The notes under the pieces are model-generated. The model had not been told where the DNA came from. It ran no database searches and worked only from the letters and a program-made list of their open reading frames with translations. A program made the position numbers and the translations under genes. From Symbiodinium natans (taxonomy: Eukaryota; Sar; Dinophyceae; Suessiales; Symbiodiniaceae): 64,000 bases of DNA. Where the stretch lies: assembly GCA_905221605.1 (NCBI GenBank), contig CAJNDS010002084.1:188001-252000 (forward strand), written 5' to 3'. Of this stretch, positions 22,501 to 30,134 are shown one piece after another (within the stretch, counting starts at the first letter, position 1; each line of letters begins with the position of its first letter).

Positions 22501-24894
22501 TATTCTTTAAGACAAGAGAGAGCGGCGAAGAAAAAGCAGACAGTGCGCAAATTCATTCACAATAAGCGCAGGACAAAAACCGCATCTAGGCTGCTTGTCT
22601 GGAGAGCCACCGTCTGGTCCACGGCCACTTTTGGCCTGGAATCCGTTGGTCTCTCAGGTAGGCGGGCAAGGGCTCTCCGCTCATGGCATGCCAGACAGGT
22701 GCGAGCGGTAACGCACAACCCTGTGCATAAGACTCGTGAAACTACAGCAGCGCTTTTTGCACGTCTGAAACTTGTCTCTCCCATTCAGCAGCTTCATGAT
22801 CGCTCCGCCCAGCGCCTAGACTCTCTCCGCAAGCGCCGGAATGCAGCCCCAGCGAGTGAGGTCACCTCCTGCTCAACATCCACGCCGGCCAACGCGAGCT
22901 CTTCGCTCCTCACTCAGTCCGGCGCCTGGCCACGTGAAGATATCTTAACTATTCCCTCCACCCTGCAAACGGCGGAGGAAATTGTAGCCTCTTACAGCAA
23001 GCTGCTCAGGGAGGCCGACATTGACCCTTCTCCGGACGTGCCCATGCACACATGCTGTGGAAAGGTATTTCGTACTGCGGCGGGCCTGAGAACACACCGG
23101 ACAGTCAAGCATCCGGCTCCTGTTCCGCCACCCCTTGAATTCTCACGCCTAAAGCACTCCGTGGGAGGCCTGCCTCAATGCTCGCACTGCCAGGCGAAAT
23201 TTAAAAACTGGCATAATCTACAACAGCACGTTGAGCGCAGAGTCTGCCGACAGGCTGGTTTCAAGCTTTCTAGACCTGAGGCGGCCACTCAGGCTGACGA
23301 AGCTCCTTCCAAGGCGAGTGAGGTCTCCTCCAGCCAGGAGCTCGTGCCCTCGTCAGACTGCCGTGCTACTGCCGCACCCTCGGTCCAGCTTACCTTGCAG
23401 ATGGACACAGTGCCTCTCATTTCGCGCATGCGCACCGAACTGCTGCAACAGGCCGGAACCCAGACCTTCCTCGAGCTCCTCACCGGCCACCTTGGCCAGC
23501 AACTCACCAGGACCTGTCTGCTCTGCGACTCGTGGATAGCCTCCACGACAAAAATAGCCTTCCACCTCACAAAGAAACACGGGGCAGAATGGGACTCTTA
23601 TAAAGCCTCGGCGGGGAATAACACCTCTAAGATGTATGTGCTGACCCGCCTGTCACCCTGTCCTGCCTGTGGCGTGAAAGTGGAGAGCGCCCCCCGACAC
23701 ACGAAGCAGTGCCCGGTCATTCAGCAATTACAACTCTTCTTCTTTCTGCACCCTGACGCCCCTCTTTCCAGAATGCACTCGTCCCTCCAACACACTCAGC
23801 TCTCACATCTCTCGCCTCCCACCTCTGGGGTTGGCGCATCTTCTCCTGCGGTCCCTAACCCCGGGCAGAGCACGACAACATCACACCAACACGCATCTCC
23901 CACACAGGCTACCCCCCAACCAAAGACGTTCCAACAGCGGACCCTGCAGGCTCCTAATCCCAGGTCCAAGCAAAGCCAGCTTCAGCGATGGTTTCGCCCA
24001 GGGAGTGCCTCCCAGGCTGCACAGCTAGGCGCAGGACCTCCTCAGCCAGCACCGACAGACCTGGATGCCTCTGCTCCGCCACCGCCTCCTGCAGCTCAGC
24101 CTATGCCACAATTGATTAATCCTCATAACTTGTGCTACGCCATTTCAGTCTTGCAGATGATTAGCGCTCTGAGGGAAGACCCCTCAGTGGACTGGTCGAA
24201 CCTCCAACCTCTCCAGCGGGAACTTCGAGCAAGGGCCTCGCACCCAGTCTCTATTCTCGCACTAGAATCGCTCCCGCATTGTCATCCAGACTGGAGGCTT
24301 GCTAATAGGCAAAGTGATGCACTCGAGTACTTGACGTTCTTGTTGGCTAACCACCATGGCTCCTTACAAGGTACCCCCTGGAAGCGAGTCTATGATGCAG
24401 ACATACCCGACTCAACTGGCTTCTCCCCCCTTCTACTAACCTTCCCGGAAGGCACCGACCCGACCAGGCTGTCCCAGCCTGACTCCCTAGCGGCGCCCCA
24501 CTTAGCTTATTCACTGTCCTTTTTTGTGCACGAGTGGCACTCTCCGCATGACTCGAAGGCGGCACTGTTGTATACACCTCCTTATATCTTTGTGTCTCTG
24601 CCAAGGTTCACAAATGCCGGAGCGAAGCAGCACTGGAGACTCACGGGCTTGCAGGACGAAGTACAGCTGCCTGCATGGACCGGGCCTCACTCTCAATCCT
24701 TTGTTCGCTACAGATCCGTCTCGGGACTCTTTCACATAGGGCAGGAAGCCACCTCAGGTCATTACAGATCCTTCACCTTGCTCCCCTCTCTCCAGGTAGG
24801 TGATGACTCCAGCCCAGGCTTCTCGCCTACGAGCGAGGAACGTGCACAGATCGGGTCAGGAGCTTACCTTTTGCTCCTCCAACGCTTAAGTTAA
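19504..24894 (+). CDS. Endonuclease-reverse transcriptase-zinc finger-USP polyprotein
   Basis: 1796 aa from the first in-frame ATG; the frame is open 216 nt further upstream. APE-type endonuclease at about residues 84-350: SWNAGG (N89), QET (E118), GDFN (D250), QIDF (D313) and KHMPL (H346, in place of the usual SDH). Reverse transcriptase at about 700-1000: FSLDLSQAFDK (D780), GIKQGCKLAPSLF and FADDLV (D876, D877), then FKYLGV and a LINE-type thumb region. Four Cys/His fingers start near 1184, 1226, 1338 and 1386. The C-terminal 270 residues look like a ubiquitin-specific protease: a Cys box with NLCYAISVLQ (C1544), YIFVSLPRF, and a His box HIGQEATSGHYRSF (H1753). All catalytic residues expected of EN and RT seem present. 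Four hairpins lie in frame (19930, 21414, 22851, 23313). It should copy element RNA by target-primed reverse transcription; the protease role is unknown. Confidence 0.85.
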   Translation: MAEGLIRKHSYRRACHRALRDGCAVPYRRTNLPLSQAQASAGTAAPSASQETKENMHAQFAPQLPLRQPRRRHPRGGREAKPLRVFSWNAGGLSQQLWAEFKEWLQYQQDLDVIFIQETHWTTSSQFKVHGWTAVSGGLPDEELVRSPPAQTSQLPEQPKHRRSAGVLTLLSPSIDSATLRWQDLHPGRAHEVHCEIRGHPVLLLNCYQYTKQRGMTEQDHYATQSKVLSSLSKSLTNLSQRTVPVLAGDFNSSLKPNPPFVGGVVPAGSSKHKPVQKQFQKFLQRNSLVALNTWQGRKANTFISPQGSSQIDFILTSKFYAAQLARKVCVLKDFKLGAWRKGGKHMPLRTAVPLKKVWRHPFSTKTQPAVPSKQKSLLAHHVRQNTPLAQTLREQVAKDVDKLRAQKNGEPLHPDEVNELLLEHAKTFQPRDPEAGSSDAAPTAQPLWRLHNHRQTALRNLKREDDVINKMARTEHLKQAQRSLDEAAKAHAIQIKNQARERTHRTLKEISEKVKRDPHAAYRSLKHVAPWSPAPRVCLRSPCGRILTEPEGLAELKRHSLSIFSSHPPLASGVGQALPKLDKSSLSKGIASIKPEKAVPQGSAPASMYRLCASTVANNYCDYLEAVPPPPAPTHQACEVTSCQGKREPQHNTAPMNPAEPPSLPITAKSADLSFIPKPSKPASKPENLRPLGIIRPDGKGIASEARRRLDPLFKKAHFASPQFAYIPGRGIADAQLRVIGHARRVRAMLRSRAPDRFCTPKRTKGKPDLIGGFTFSLDLSQAFDKTSREALLRSLITYGASPEDVELVASLHREAQYNLRYGRSQETVTSTRGIKQGCKLAPSLFSLVITEAFRLMATHIGFSPIQQFLTGFADDLVIHRDIHNWSDLYAAHDMVRLLLHYLQEAGLEVNYAKCNIMVKLAGRHAQQAKKLFKSQELRSGRKVTVWNIDAPEQPRRPILLSHSSVLPPLPSLPSFELVDSFKYLGVMISYSNPEDLTYSLRQERAAKKKQTVRKFIHNKRRTKTASRLLVWRATVWSTATFGLESVGLSGRRARALRSWHARQVRAVTHNPVHKTRETTAALFARLKLVSPIQQLHDRSAQRLDSLRKRRNAAPASEVTSCSTSTPANASSSLLTQSGAWPREDILTIPSTLQTAEEIVASYSKLLREADIDPSPDVPMHTCCGKVFRTAAGLRTHRTVKHPAPVPPPLEFSRLKHSVGGLPQCSHCQAKFKNWHNLQQHVERRVCRQAGFKLSRPEAATQADEAPSKASEVSSSQELVPSSDCRATAAPSVQLTLQMDTVPLISRMRTELLQQAGTQTFLELLTGHLGQQLTRTCLLCDSWIASTTKIAFHLTKKHGAEWDSYKASAGNNTSKMYVLTRLSPCPACGVKVESAPRHTKQCPVIQQLQLFFFLHPDAPLSRMHSSLQHTQLSHLSPPTSGVGASSPAVPNPGQSTTTSHQHASPTQATPQPKTFQQRTLQAPNPRSKQSQLQRWFRPGSASQAAQLGAGPPQPAPTDLDASAPPPPPAAQPMPQLINPHNLCYAISVLQMISALREDPSVDWSNLQPLQRELRARASHPVSILALESLPHCHPDWRLANRQSDALEYLTFLLANHHGSLQGTPWKRVYDADIPDSTGFSPLLLTFPEGTDPTRLSQPDSLAAPHLAYSLSFFVHEWHSPHDSKAALLYTPPYIFVSLPRFTNAGAKQHWRLTGLQDEVQLPAWTGPHSQSFVRYRSVSGLFHIGQEATSGHYRSFTLLPSLQVGDDSSPGFSPTSEERAQIGSGAYLLLLQRLS
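19930..19954 (+). repeat. Core hairpin 1, inside RT ORF
   Basis: Arms GAGC/GCTC around the 17-nt core TCGTGAGGTCTCCTCCC. Read in frame as VRSPP, between the endonuclease N-box and GDFN motif. Confidence 0.7.
21414..21436 (+). repeat. Core hairpin 2, inside RT ORF
   Basis: Arms GGC/GCC around GTGCGAGGTCACCTCCT. Read in frame as CEVTSC, between endonuclease and reverse transcriptase. Confidence 0.6.
22851..22873 (+). repeat. Core hairpin 3, inside RT ORF
   Basis: Arms AGC/GCT around GAGTGAGGTCACCTCCT. Read in frame as SEVTSC, between the RT thumb and the first zinc finger. Confidence 0.65.
23313..23335 (+). repeat. Core hairpin 4, inside RT ORF
   Basis: Arms GGC/GCC around GAGTGAGGTCTCCTCCA. 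Read in frame as SEVSSS, between zinc fingers 2 and 3. Confidence 0.65.
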
Positions 24895-24896
24895 GT

Positions 24897-24939
24897 CCCG
24901 TTCATCTTCGTGTGAGGTCCCCTCCTGAAGGTGAACGGG
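24897..24939 (+). repeat. Core hairpin 5, after RT ORF
   Basis: The longest arms: 13 positions, CCCGTTCATCTTC against GAAGGTGAACGGG, with 12 Watson-Crick pairs and one U-G wobble, around core GTGTGAGGTCCCCTCCT. It begins 3 nt after the stop codon of the RT ORF. A wobble inside a long arm favours selection on an RNA structure. Confidence 0.9.
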
Positions 24940-24983
24940 CAGCGATTTCACTCGTGATACCATGCGTGTCCTCCCCAAGCGCT

Positions 24984-25994
24984 ATGGAGCAAGCCCAGCA
25001 GGAGCTGCTGAACAACCCTGCACTATGCCAAGTGCTCTTTAAGAACCTCCCCCATCTTGCCGCTTCATCCATGGCTGCGCGGGCATTTGGCCCTGATGAA
25101 CGTTCAACGTCCAGAGAACTGGTCCCTGCTCACGACAGGGACAGGCCTCCCAAACAGCGCCGTCAGCAAAAGGACCTGGAGCAGGACGAGGAAATGCCGC
25201 CGACTCGGTTGCCCTCACCGTCCAGGAGGCCCAGGAGGACTGGTCGCCGTAATGGCTCCAGACCAAGGGCCTCGCAAAACGGTCTGCAGAAATCAAAGCA
25301 GGAGGTCAAACCAACCGCTGACCTCTTGGCCAGCATCATCTTGGCCCTGCTGAATCACGAGGATGAATTGACAGCCTTGCGATACCATCATGGATGGATC
25401 TTCTACGCCACGGTGCACCAAGCGAACAGTGTGGTTCCCTCCTTGGCACGGATCCAGCAACAGTGGAAGTCGGACCAGCCCCAGGACCCCCCTGGCACGC
25501 CCGTTCGCCACGCCCTGTTCCTCGGTCTCCTTCACGAGCTGCACACTCGAGCCCAGGGCTTCGATCTTGCCTCCCGAGGTCGACACCACACGGACGAGAA
25601 CCCTGCCTTCTACTGGAACTACATGAGATGGGACGCCAAACAGCGGAAGGTAGTCATCGATGCCCAACGCCCTCCTCTCTCGCCCAAGGTTGTCTCCACC
25701 CACCTGGCGGCTATGCTCAAGCTAGATCAAGAACAGCTCACCAAGTTCAGGCCGTCCAGACCGCTGCGAGCCAACCTGACGGAAGAAAGGCCGGTCATCG
25801 CCTTCCTCCTGGAACTGGCCCTGACCATCGGAGACGACCATGAGGCAATGCACGCCTTTCGACTTCTAGCGAACAACTCAGTCTGGAACCTAGTGGGGGT
25901 CACCATGCGCAGGGAGGGCCTAAGACGGTCTCCACAGATGCAGACCCTCCGTGATCAGCTAGAAGCGCTGCGCACAGGAGGCAACGAGGGCTAA
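24984..25994 (+). CDS. Element ORF B, basic protein of unknown function
   Basis: 336 aa from the first ATG after hairpin 5. Residues about 20-100 are charged and low in complexity, with an Arg-rich patch (RRPRRTGRRNGSRPR) that could bind nucleic acid. The rest looks globular and helical: TADLLASIILALLNHEDEL, then HGWIFYATVHQANSVVPSL, HALFLGLLHELHTRA and AIT-type helices with LLANNSVWNLVG near the C-terminus. I recognise no domain. It sits between hairpins 5 and 6. An ORF1-like RNA-binding role is a guess from the basic patch and its place in a retroelement. The second copy has a 1-nt deletion that breaks this frame. Confidence 0.6.
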   Translation: MEQAQQELLNNPALCQVLFKNLPHLAASSMAARAFGPDERSTSRELVPAHDRDRPPKQRRQQKDLEQDEEMPPTRLPSPSRRPRRTGRRNGSRPRASQNGLQKSKQEVKPTADLLASIILALLNHEDELTALRYHHGWIFYATVHQANSVVPSLARIQQQWKSDQPQDPPGTPVRHALFLGLLHELHTRAQGFDLASRGRHHTDENPAFYWNYMRWDAKQRKVVIDAQRPPLSPKVVSTHLAAMLKLDQEQLTKFRPSRPLRANLTEERPVIAFLLELALTIGDDHEAMHAFRLLANNSVWNLVGVTMRREGLRRSPQMQTLRDQLEALRTGGNEG

Positions 25995-26003
25995 AGTTTT
26001 CCA

Positions 26004-26038
26004 GGACACCCGAGTCGAGGTCCCCTCCTGAGCTGTCC
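26004..26038 (+). repeat. Core hairpin 6
   Basis: Outer arms GGACA/TGTCC with unpaired bases inside, around GAGTCGAGGTCCCCTCCT (one extra C in the core). Intergenic, 9 nt after ORF B. Confidence 0.6.
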
Positions 26039-26098
26039 AAGGCCCCCTTGCCCTCCTGGGGGATCTAGCTAGTCACTTAGCCTCAGACAACCCTCCTA

Positions 26099-26126
26099 CT
26101 CTCGTGTAGAGGTCCCCTCCTGAGAG
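26099..26126 (+). repeat. Core hairpin 7
   Basis: Arms CTCTC/GAGAG around GTGTAGAGGTCCCCTCCT (one extra A). Only 60 nt after hairpin 6, with no ORF between them. Confidence 0.75.
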
Positions 26127-26448
26127 AACGAGGGCGCTGATAAGTCAACCTGTTTTTCTTTCTCCCTTCTCTGCCGCCTCGTGCGCACCGTGCCTGCCAG
26201 GAAAAGTCTTTTCTGCACCACACGTCAGGCTTCACTATTGCATCGAACTGCCTTTCTCCCATTACAACTGAGGCCGAGCTACACTTACGTCAGCTGTCGA
26301 CCAGAGCGAGTCACACTCCAGGCTCTCGCATTGCTTACAAGCTGAGAGACTTTCCGCCATGTGCCTGACTGAAGCCCCAACTTAACTCAGCATCAGCCGT
26401 TCTGCTCATATTGATCAGTACTGACTGTTCCTCCATCATCACCACGCC
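26127..26448 (+). other. Spacer between ORF B and ORF C
   Basis: About 320 bases with pyrimidine-rich tracts and no convincing ORF. It may be a leader of the Cys-rich ORF or the site of a lost gene. Confidence 0.35.
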
Positions 26449-26712
26449 ATGGCAACCAACCCGGAGGGCACGATTCTTGCCATTGAGAACACCCCTGGCA
26501 TTCACACCCAGCCGACGACAAGCCAGGCCAATGTCGCCCAAGCGCTGGTTAAGGCAACGGCACCTCCGCCACCACAGTCATCATGCGGAGCAGGCTGCGA
26601 CCAATGCCACAGTGCTCCATGTGTTCGACACAAGCCGGGACATCTGTGGCACTGCTGCTTCGGGTGTAGAGACTCCTGGGCGGTGCAACAAGCCCGCTCC
26701 AGATACTGGTAG
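26449..26712 (+). CDS. Element ORF C, small Cys-rich protein
   Basis: 87 aa from an ATG in good context (CGCCATGG). Residues about 45-72 hold eight Cys and three His: CGAGCDQCHSAPC, then HKPGHLWHCCFGC. This spacing suggests a zinc-binding knuckle or ribbon; the family is not one I can name. The N-terminal half is polar and low in complexity with a PPPP run. The ORF is identical in the second copy (38473-38736), and both are closed by a hairpin downstream. Reality is supported by Kozak context and Cys/His density, but the ORF is short. Confidence 0.5.
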   Translation: MATNPEGTILAIENTPGIHTQPTTSQANVAQALVKATAPPPPQSSCGAGCDQCHSAPCVRHKPGHLWHCCFGCRDSWAVQQARSRYW

Positions 26713-26743
26713 CTATGAGCAGGATAGAGCTCGACTTTTTGCG

Positions 26744-26772
26744 ACCAGCAAGTGAGGTCTCCTCCTGCAGGT
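26744..26772 (+). repeat. Core hairpin 8
   Basis: Arms ACCAGC/GCAGGT (five pairs and one A-A mismatch) around AAGTGAGGTCTCCTCCT. Intergenic, between the Cys-rich ORF and the 628-aa ORF. Confidence 0.65.
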
Positions 26773-26954
26773 AAAACGCAGCTATGTTCTCACAGCTGCG
26801 CGCCGTCGACCGAGCCAACAGTCTCAACTAAAACAATCTGCCCTAAATGCATGACAGCACTTAACTTATCTAATGTCTCTCCGCTCCTAACTTGCTGCAC
26901 AGGCCCCACTGTCGAGCCCAGCACTCAGCCAGTCCTTGTGCATTGCTGAGATAA

Positions 26955-28841
26955 ATGTCTGACCTTACGCGCTGGCAAGACTCTGTGCTCAAAGAAGGTC
27001 CACTAGGTCTACAGCGCAGGGCACCTAGGACCATGCCCCCGCGGAAAAGACAGTCGAAAGCTTCGACTCTGCCCTCGTTCGATCTCGCCTCCAACATCTG
27101 CACAGAAGCTGATAGGCTGCTGCCTTCGAACTATGTCCCCATCTCGCATAAGAGAATGGACGAGATCAGAAACTACCGCTGGGAGAAGGGCCTCCGTGCT
27201 ATATCAAGAAGCATGATGGCCCGTCAATCGACAAGGCCGGTCTCGAGCCAGAGACAAGCGGATAAAGAAAGCAAGAGACTAGAAGAGCTGGGAATCAAAA
27301 AGCCTGGACTCACTGCAGAGGACTTAGCGGCCCTTCCTACCTCGGAAGTGTACAAGAATCTGTCTTCGCTATCCTTGATCTCGGTCGAAACTTCCCGACC
27401 GGCAGGCTCCAGCGTGAGGTCGCCTCCGAGGAGCGGACACAGGAAAGCGAAAACAGATCCATCCTCCTCATCTATGCTCCAGGCAGAGCACGCGAAGACC
27501 TTCAAGGTAGAGCCAACACGAGAGCACTCACCGCAACCCTATGCGGGCCAAGGCGTGGGCAGGAAAGAAACCTGCAAGGAAGAGTCGGACTCCGACATAC
27601 CACCCTGGGCGGACTCGAAGAAGTCGCGCTCATCTCAGTACACCGGTGCAGGAGTTGGACAAAAGGAGGCCTTCATCAGGCAGCCACCTCCACCTCCATC
27701 TCCTCCCGCAAGACAATCAGCTCCTGACCCAGGCCATCTTGAAGGCATCGCGCGCCTCACTTCCACAGAGGAGCTCCAGGTCGTCAATCTTACGCAAGCA
27801 GCTCCTCCTCCGCGCGAGTTCCTGAACTACCCGGTGCATCAAGGAGTGATAGTTCTTCCAGCAGCCACAGTTCAGGCTCGCGTGGCAAGCAAGAAGGAAC
27901 AAGACAAGGGCAAGGCGGTCATTCACTCCTTCCCCTACTCCTACCCGCAGGAATTCCCTTTGGAATTGGATGTTCACGTGCAAGTTCGGAAATCGCAGGA
28001 CGAGCAAGTCAGCATGGTTCTAAAACTGAACCGCACAGCATCCATGAAGGGCGTCACCAGAGCTGTATACAACTTCAAGGGCGGGGAATTCTACTCGGTC
28101 TTCAAACTCTCAGTTGTTGCTCCCCAGGAAGAACAGGCCCAAGACGGACTTCAGGCTCATGAAGCGGAACTTGACTTGGCACACGTCTTCCCAGAGATGG
28201 TCCCGACGGTGGCAAACGTCTTTGCTATCCAGCTCAGAGTGGCTTCCGCGGTCAATCCCCTGGAGTTTCCCAAGTCTCCCACGCCGAGTGAGGTCTCCTC
28301 CTGGCGGGGAGACTCGGGCCCGCCGAAGTATCTCCTCATTCAGCAAGCCTACGGCATCATGGTGGAAAAGGTCCAGCCGCTGGATAACCTCCCACCGCAT
28401 CTACGCCCCAGCATGGACGAGTGCTACTTGCTGATTCTCCTAGTACTCAAATCGGCGCTCCTAGGATACTATGTACGAGACTGTGGATGGTCCAACCTGG
28501 GCAGACGAATCTCGCCGGACTCCAGCACGGATCTGCCCTTCTTTCTTGCTCTCGACACGTCGGCCTGGCACAAACGCACACCTCCGGCTCCTCAACAAGC
28601 CACAACTTCAACCGCAGATCATGTCCGAGGACTCTTCTCGACCCTAGAGTACCTGGCGGAGGACAAGCCGGCAATCCAGGCAGCCAAACAAGCCTTCACG
28701 CATCATCAGCGACAGGTCCCTCCTCTTGTCCAGCACTTCTTCTCCCTGCTCCGAACTCCGGTGGGCAAAGAAAAGGCAGAGAGAATCTTTAAGGACACGT
28801 CTCTGGCGCTCTCTGCTGATGTGTGGGACGCCTTCAGCTAA
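26955..28841 (+). CDS. Element ORF D, 628-aa protein of unknown function
   Basis: Starts at the first ATG after hairpin 8; a second possible start is MPPRKRQSK at about 27033. Residues 1-300 are polar, basic and probably disordered, with two similar phrases, QPYAGQGVGRKE and QYTGAGVGQKE, and a PPPPPSPP run. From about 300 it looks folded: KAVIHSFPYSYPQEFPLELD, VSMVLKLNRTASMKGVTRAV, then a Leu-rich segment DECYLLILLVLKSALLGYYV and a helical C-terminus. I recognise no domain. Two hairpins lie in frame at 27406 (SVRSPPR) and 28282 (SEVSSW), both in or next to low-complexity stretches. The protein is identical in the second copy (38979-40865) despite silent changes. A structural or nucleic-acid-binding role is speculation. 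Confidence 0.65.
   Translation: MSDLTRWQDSVLKEGPLGLQRRAPRTMPPRKRQSKASTLPSFDLASNICTEADRLLPSNYVPISHKRMDEIRNYRWEKGLRAISRSMMARQSTRPVSSQRQADKESKRLEELGIKKPGLTAEDLAALPTSEVYKNLSSLSLISVETSRPAGSSVRSPPRSGHRKAKTDPSSSSMLQAEHAKTFKVEPTREHSPQPYAGQGVGRKETCKEESDSDIPPWADSKKSRSSQYTGAGVGQKEAFIRQPPPPPSPPARQSAPDPGHLEGIARLTSTEELQVVNLTQAAPPPREFLNYPVHQGVIVLPAATVQARVASKKEQDKGKAVIHSFPYSYPQEFPLELDVHVQVRKSQDEQVSMVLKLNRTASMKGVTRAVYNFKGGEFYSVFKLSVVAPQEEQAQDGLQAHEAELDLAHVFPEMVPTVANVFAIQLRVASAVNPLEFPKSPTPSEVSSWRGDSGPPKYLLIQQAYGIMVEKVQPLDNLPPHLRPSMDECYLLILLVLKSALLGYYVRDCGWSNLGRRISPDSSTDLPFFLALDTSAWHKRTPPAPQQATTSTADHVRGLFSTLEYLAEDKPAIQAAKQAFTHHQRQVPPLVQHFFSLLRTPVGKEKAERIFKDTSLALSADVWDAFS
27406..27434 (+). repeat. Core hairpin 9, inside ORF D
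   Basis: Arms GCTCC/GGAGC, with an A-A mismatch inside, around GCGTGAGGTCGCCTCCG. Read in frame as VRSPP. Confidence 0.75.
28282..28306 (+). repeat. Core hairpin 10, inside ORF D
   Basis: Arms CGCC/GGCG around GAGTGAGGTCTCCTCCT. Read in frame as SEVSSW. Confidence 0.75.
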
Positions 28842-28849
28842 CCTGCACT

Positions 28850-29026
28850 ATGCAGCCATTTCGTGTGAGGTCCCCTCCTGAAACGGCACGCCGGGACAAG
28901 TGTCCGGCACAAGCACCCAAGCTACCTTTTCAACTCTCGCTACGGCACAAAAACAAGCTGACTGGTTTTCTAGGCCGGCTCAATGCGCATTTAGCACAGC
29001 ACGATGCCTGCGTGCTTCAAGACTAG
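28850..29026 (+). CDS. Possible 58-aa ORF after ORF D
   Basis: A short frame begins 9 nt after the stop of ORF D, runs through hairpin 11 (read as VRSPP) and ends in a basic segment with KLPFQLSLRHKNKLTGFLGR. It is unchanged in the second copy (40874-41050). There is no recognisable domain and it may be chance. Confidence 0.25.
   Translation: MQPFRVRSPPETARRDKCPAQAPKLPFQLSLRHKNKLTGFLGRLNAHLAQHDACVLQD
28855..28887 (+). repeat. Core hairpin 11
   Basis: Arms GCCATTTC/GAAACGGC (seven pairs and one A-C mismatch) around GTGTGAGGTCCCCTCCT. It starts 14 nt after the stop of ORF D. Confidence 0.8.
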
Positions 29027-29141
29027 CTCAGCTCAGGTCACGAGCTCACAGGCTTGGCGCTCAGTCACCAACTCTGCTTTAGCCCACAAACGCAAGGCTG
29101 AAGCAACATCTGTGTATGTGACTCCAGTCATTTCCATCCAA

Positions 29142-29166
29142 TGTCGCGTGAGGTCTCCTCCTGACA
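29142..29166 (+). repeat. Core hairpin 12
   Basis: Arms TGTC/GACA around GCGTGAGGTCTCCTCCT. Intergenic, 43 nt upstream of the phosphatase ATG. Confidence 0.75.
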
Positions 29167-29208
29167 GCCATTTCAGATAGGCAAATAGCCCTCTCTGCCC
29201 CCTGCGCC

Positions 29209-30117
29209 ATGGATCTTGCTGCTCCCTACATCAGGCTTCGAGGCCCGGAACACAGCGTTTGCCTTGAACGCAATGGCCTATTCAGAATGCAGGATCCGGA
29301 ACCGCGGTGCAACTTCGAACCATCAATCACTGACAACAAAGCAATGGACGACATCCACGCGCAGACCCAGGCCGCCTTCTACAATCGAGTACAATGGACG
29401 ACGCAAGATCACAGACTAGCATCGGAATGGAGCGCCTTGATGGCCGAGCACCCGGATCATTCCTTCCCCAATTCAGTTGCCTACTGGCCAAAATGGGACT
29501 CCACGGTGGTGTTCCGTGATGACTACTGCACGCTGATGCTTGGCACCCAGCGCACTGCTCTCGACATACCTGAACTCAAAGCGCACCAGGTTGATATCAT
29601 CGTGACTCTCAACGCATCATCGCGCTTCAGGGAGAGTTATGACACAGATGCCGATTGGCAGTTCGTGTACCAAATGGAGGGCATCTCCAACTTGCGCTAC
29701 CACCTCTCGGATGTGCGCATCTCTCGGAACGATCAAGGCTTCCATGATGTGGTGTCAAATCTTGCCAGGACCTGGATCAGGATGATCGACGAAATTGAGG
29801 GCCAGGAGTGCAGCCGCACCAAACCGATGGTCATCCTGTTCCATTGTCTTGCGGGCATCAATCGCTCGACTTCTGCCCTCTGTGCCTACCTGATTGTTCG
29901 CTACCACCTCACTGCTCAACAAGCGATAGCGATTCTACTCTCGGCTAGGCCAGGTCAACGCTACTGGCAGGAAAGAGATCAATTCCCTCTCGCGCTACAC
30001 TGGCTCTCCAGAGAATGCAAGAAGTCTGTTCTGGGGTACCTATGCATGGCCTGTGGAGACGCATTCAGACCGACACCAGACGATGACCCTCAGGACATGG
30101 ACGACTTCGACGAGTGA
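29209..30117 (+). CDS. Element ORF E, dual-specificity-phosphatase-like protein
   Basis: 302 aa from an ATG in good context (GCGCCATGG). The middle and C-terminal parts read as a DSP/PTP fold. LMLGTQRTALDIPELKAHQV followed by DIIVTLNA matches the opening of DSP domains. HLSDVRI could supply the general-acid Asp. The P-loop is FHCLAGINRST, the HCxxxxxR signature, with nucleophile C213 and R219. A helix ALCAYLIVRYHLTAQQAI and an ARPG..Y loop follow. All key residues seem present, so it could be active; the substrate is unknown (protein, RNA 5' end or lipid). The first 90 residues match nothing I know. The stop codon is the TGA of hairpin 13. The protein is identical in the second copy (41233-42141). 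A phosphatase in a LINE-like element is unusual. Confidence 0.8.
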   Translation: MDLAAPYIRLRGPEHSVCLERNGLFRMQDPEPRCNFEPSITDNKAMDDIHAQTQAAFYNRVQWTTQDHRLASEWSALMAEHPDHSFPNSVAYWPKWDSTVVFRDDYCTLMLGTQRTALDIPELKAHQVDIIVTLNASSRFRESYDTDADWQFVYQMEGISNLRYHLSDVRISRNDQGFHDVVSNLARTWIRMIDEIEGQECSRTKPMVILFHCLAGINRSTSALCAYLIVRYHLTAQQAIAILLSARPGQRYWQERDQFPLALHWLSRECKKSVLGYLCMACGDAFRPTPDDDPQDMDDFDE

Positions 30118-30134
30118 GGTCCCCTCCTGTCGAA
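30106..30134 (+). repeat. Core hairpin 13, overlaps a stop codon
   Basis: Perfect 6-bp arms TTCGAC/GTCGAA around GAGTGAGGTCCCCTCCT. The TGA in the core (30115-30117) is the stop codon of the phosphatase ORF. Confidence 0.9.
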
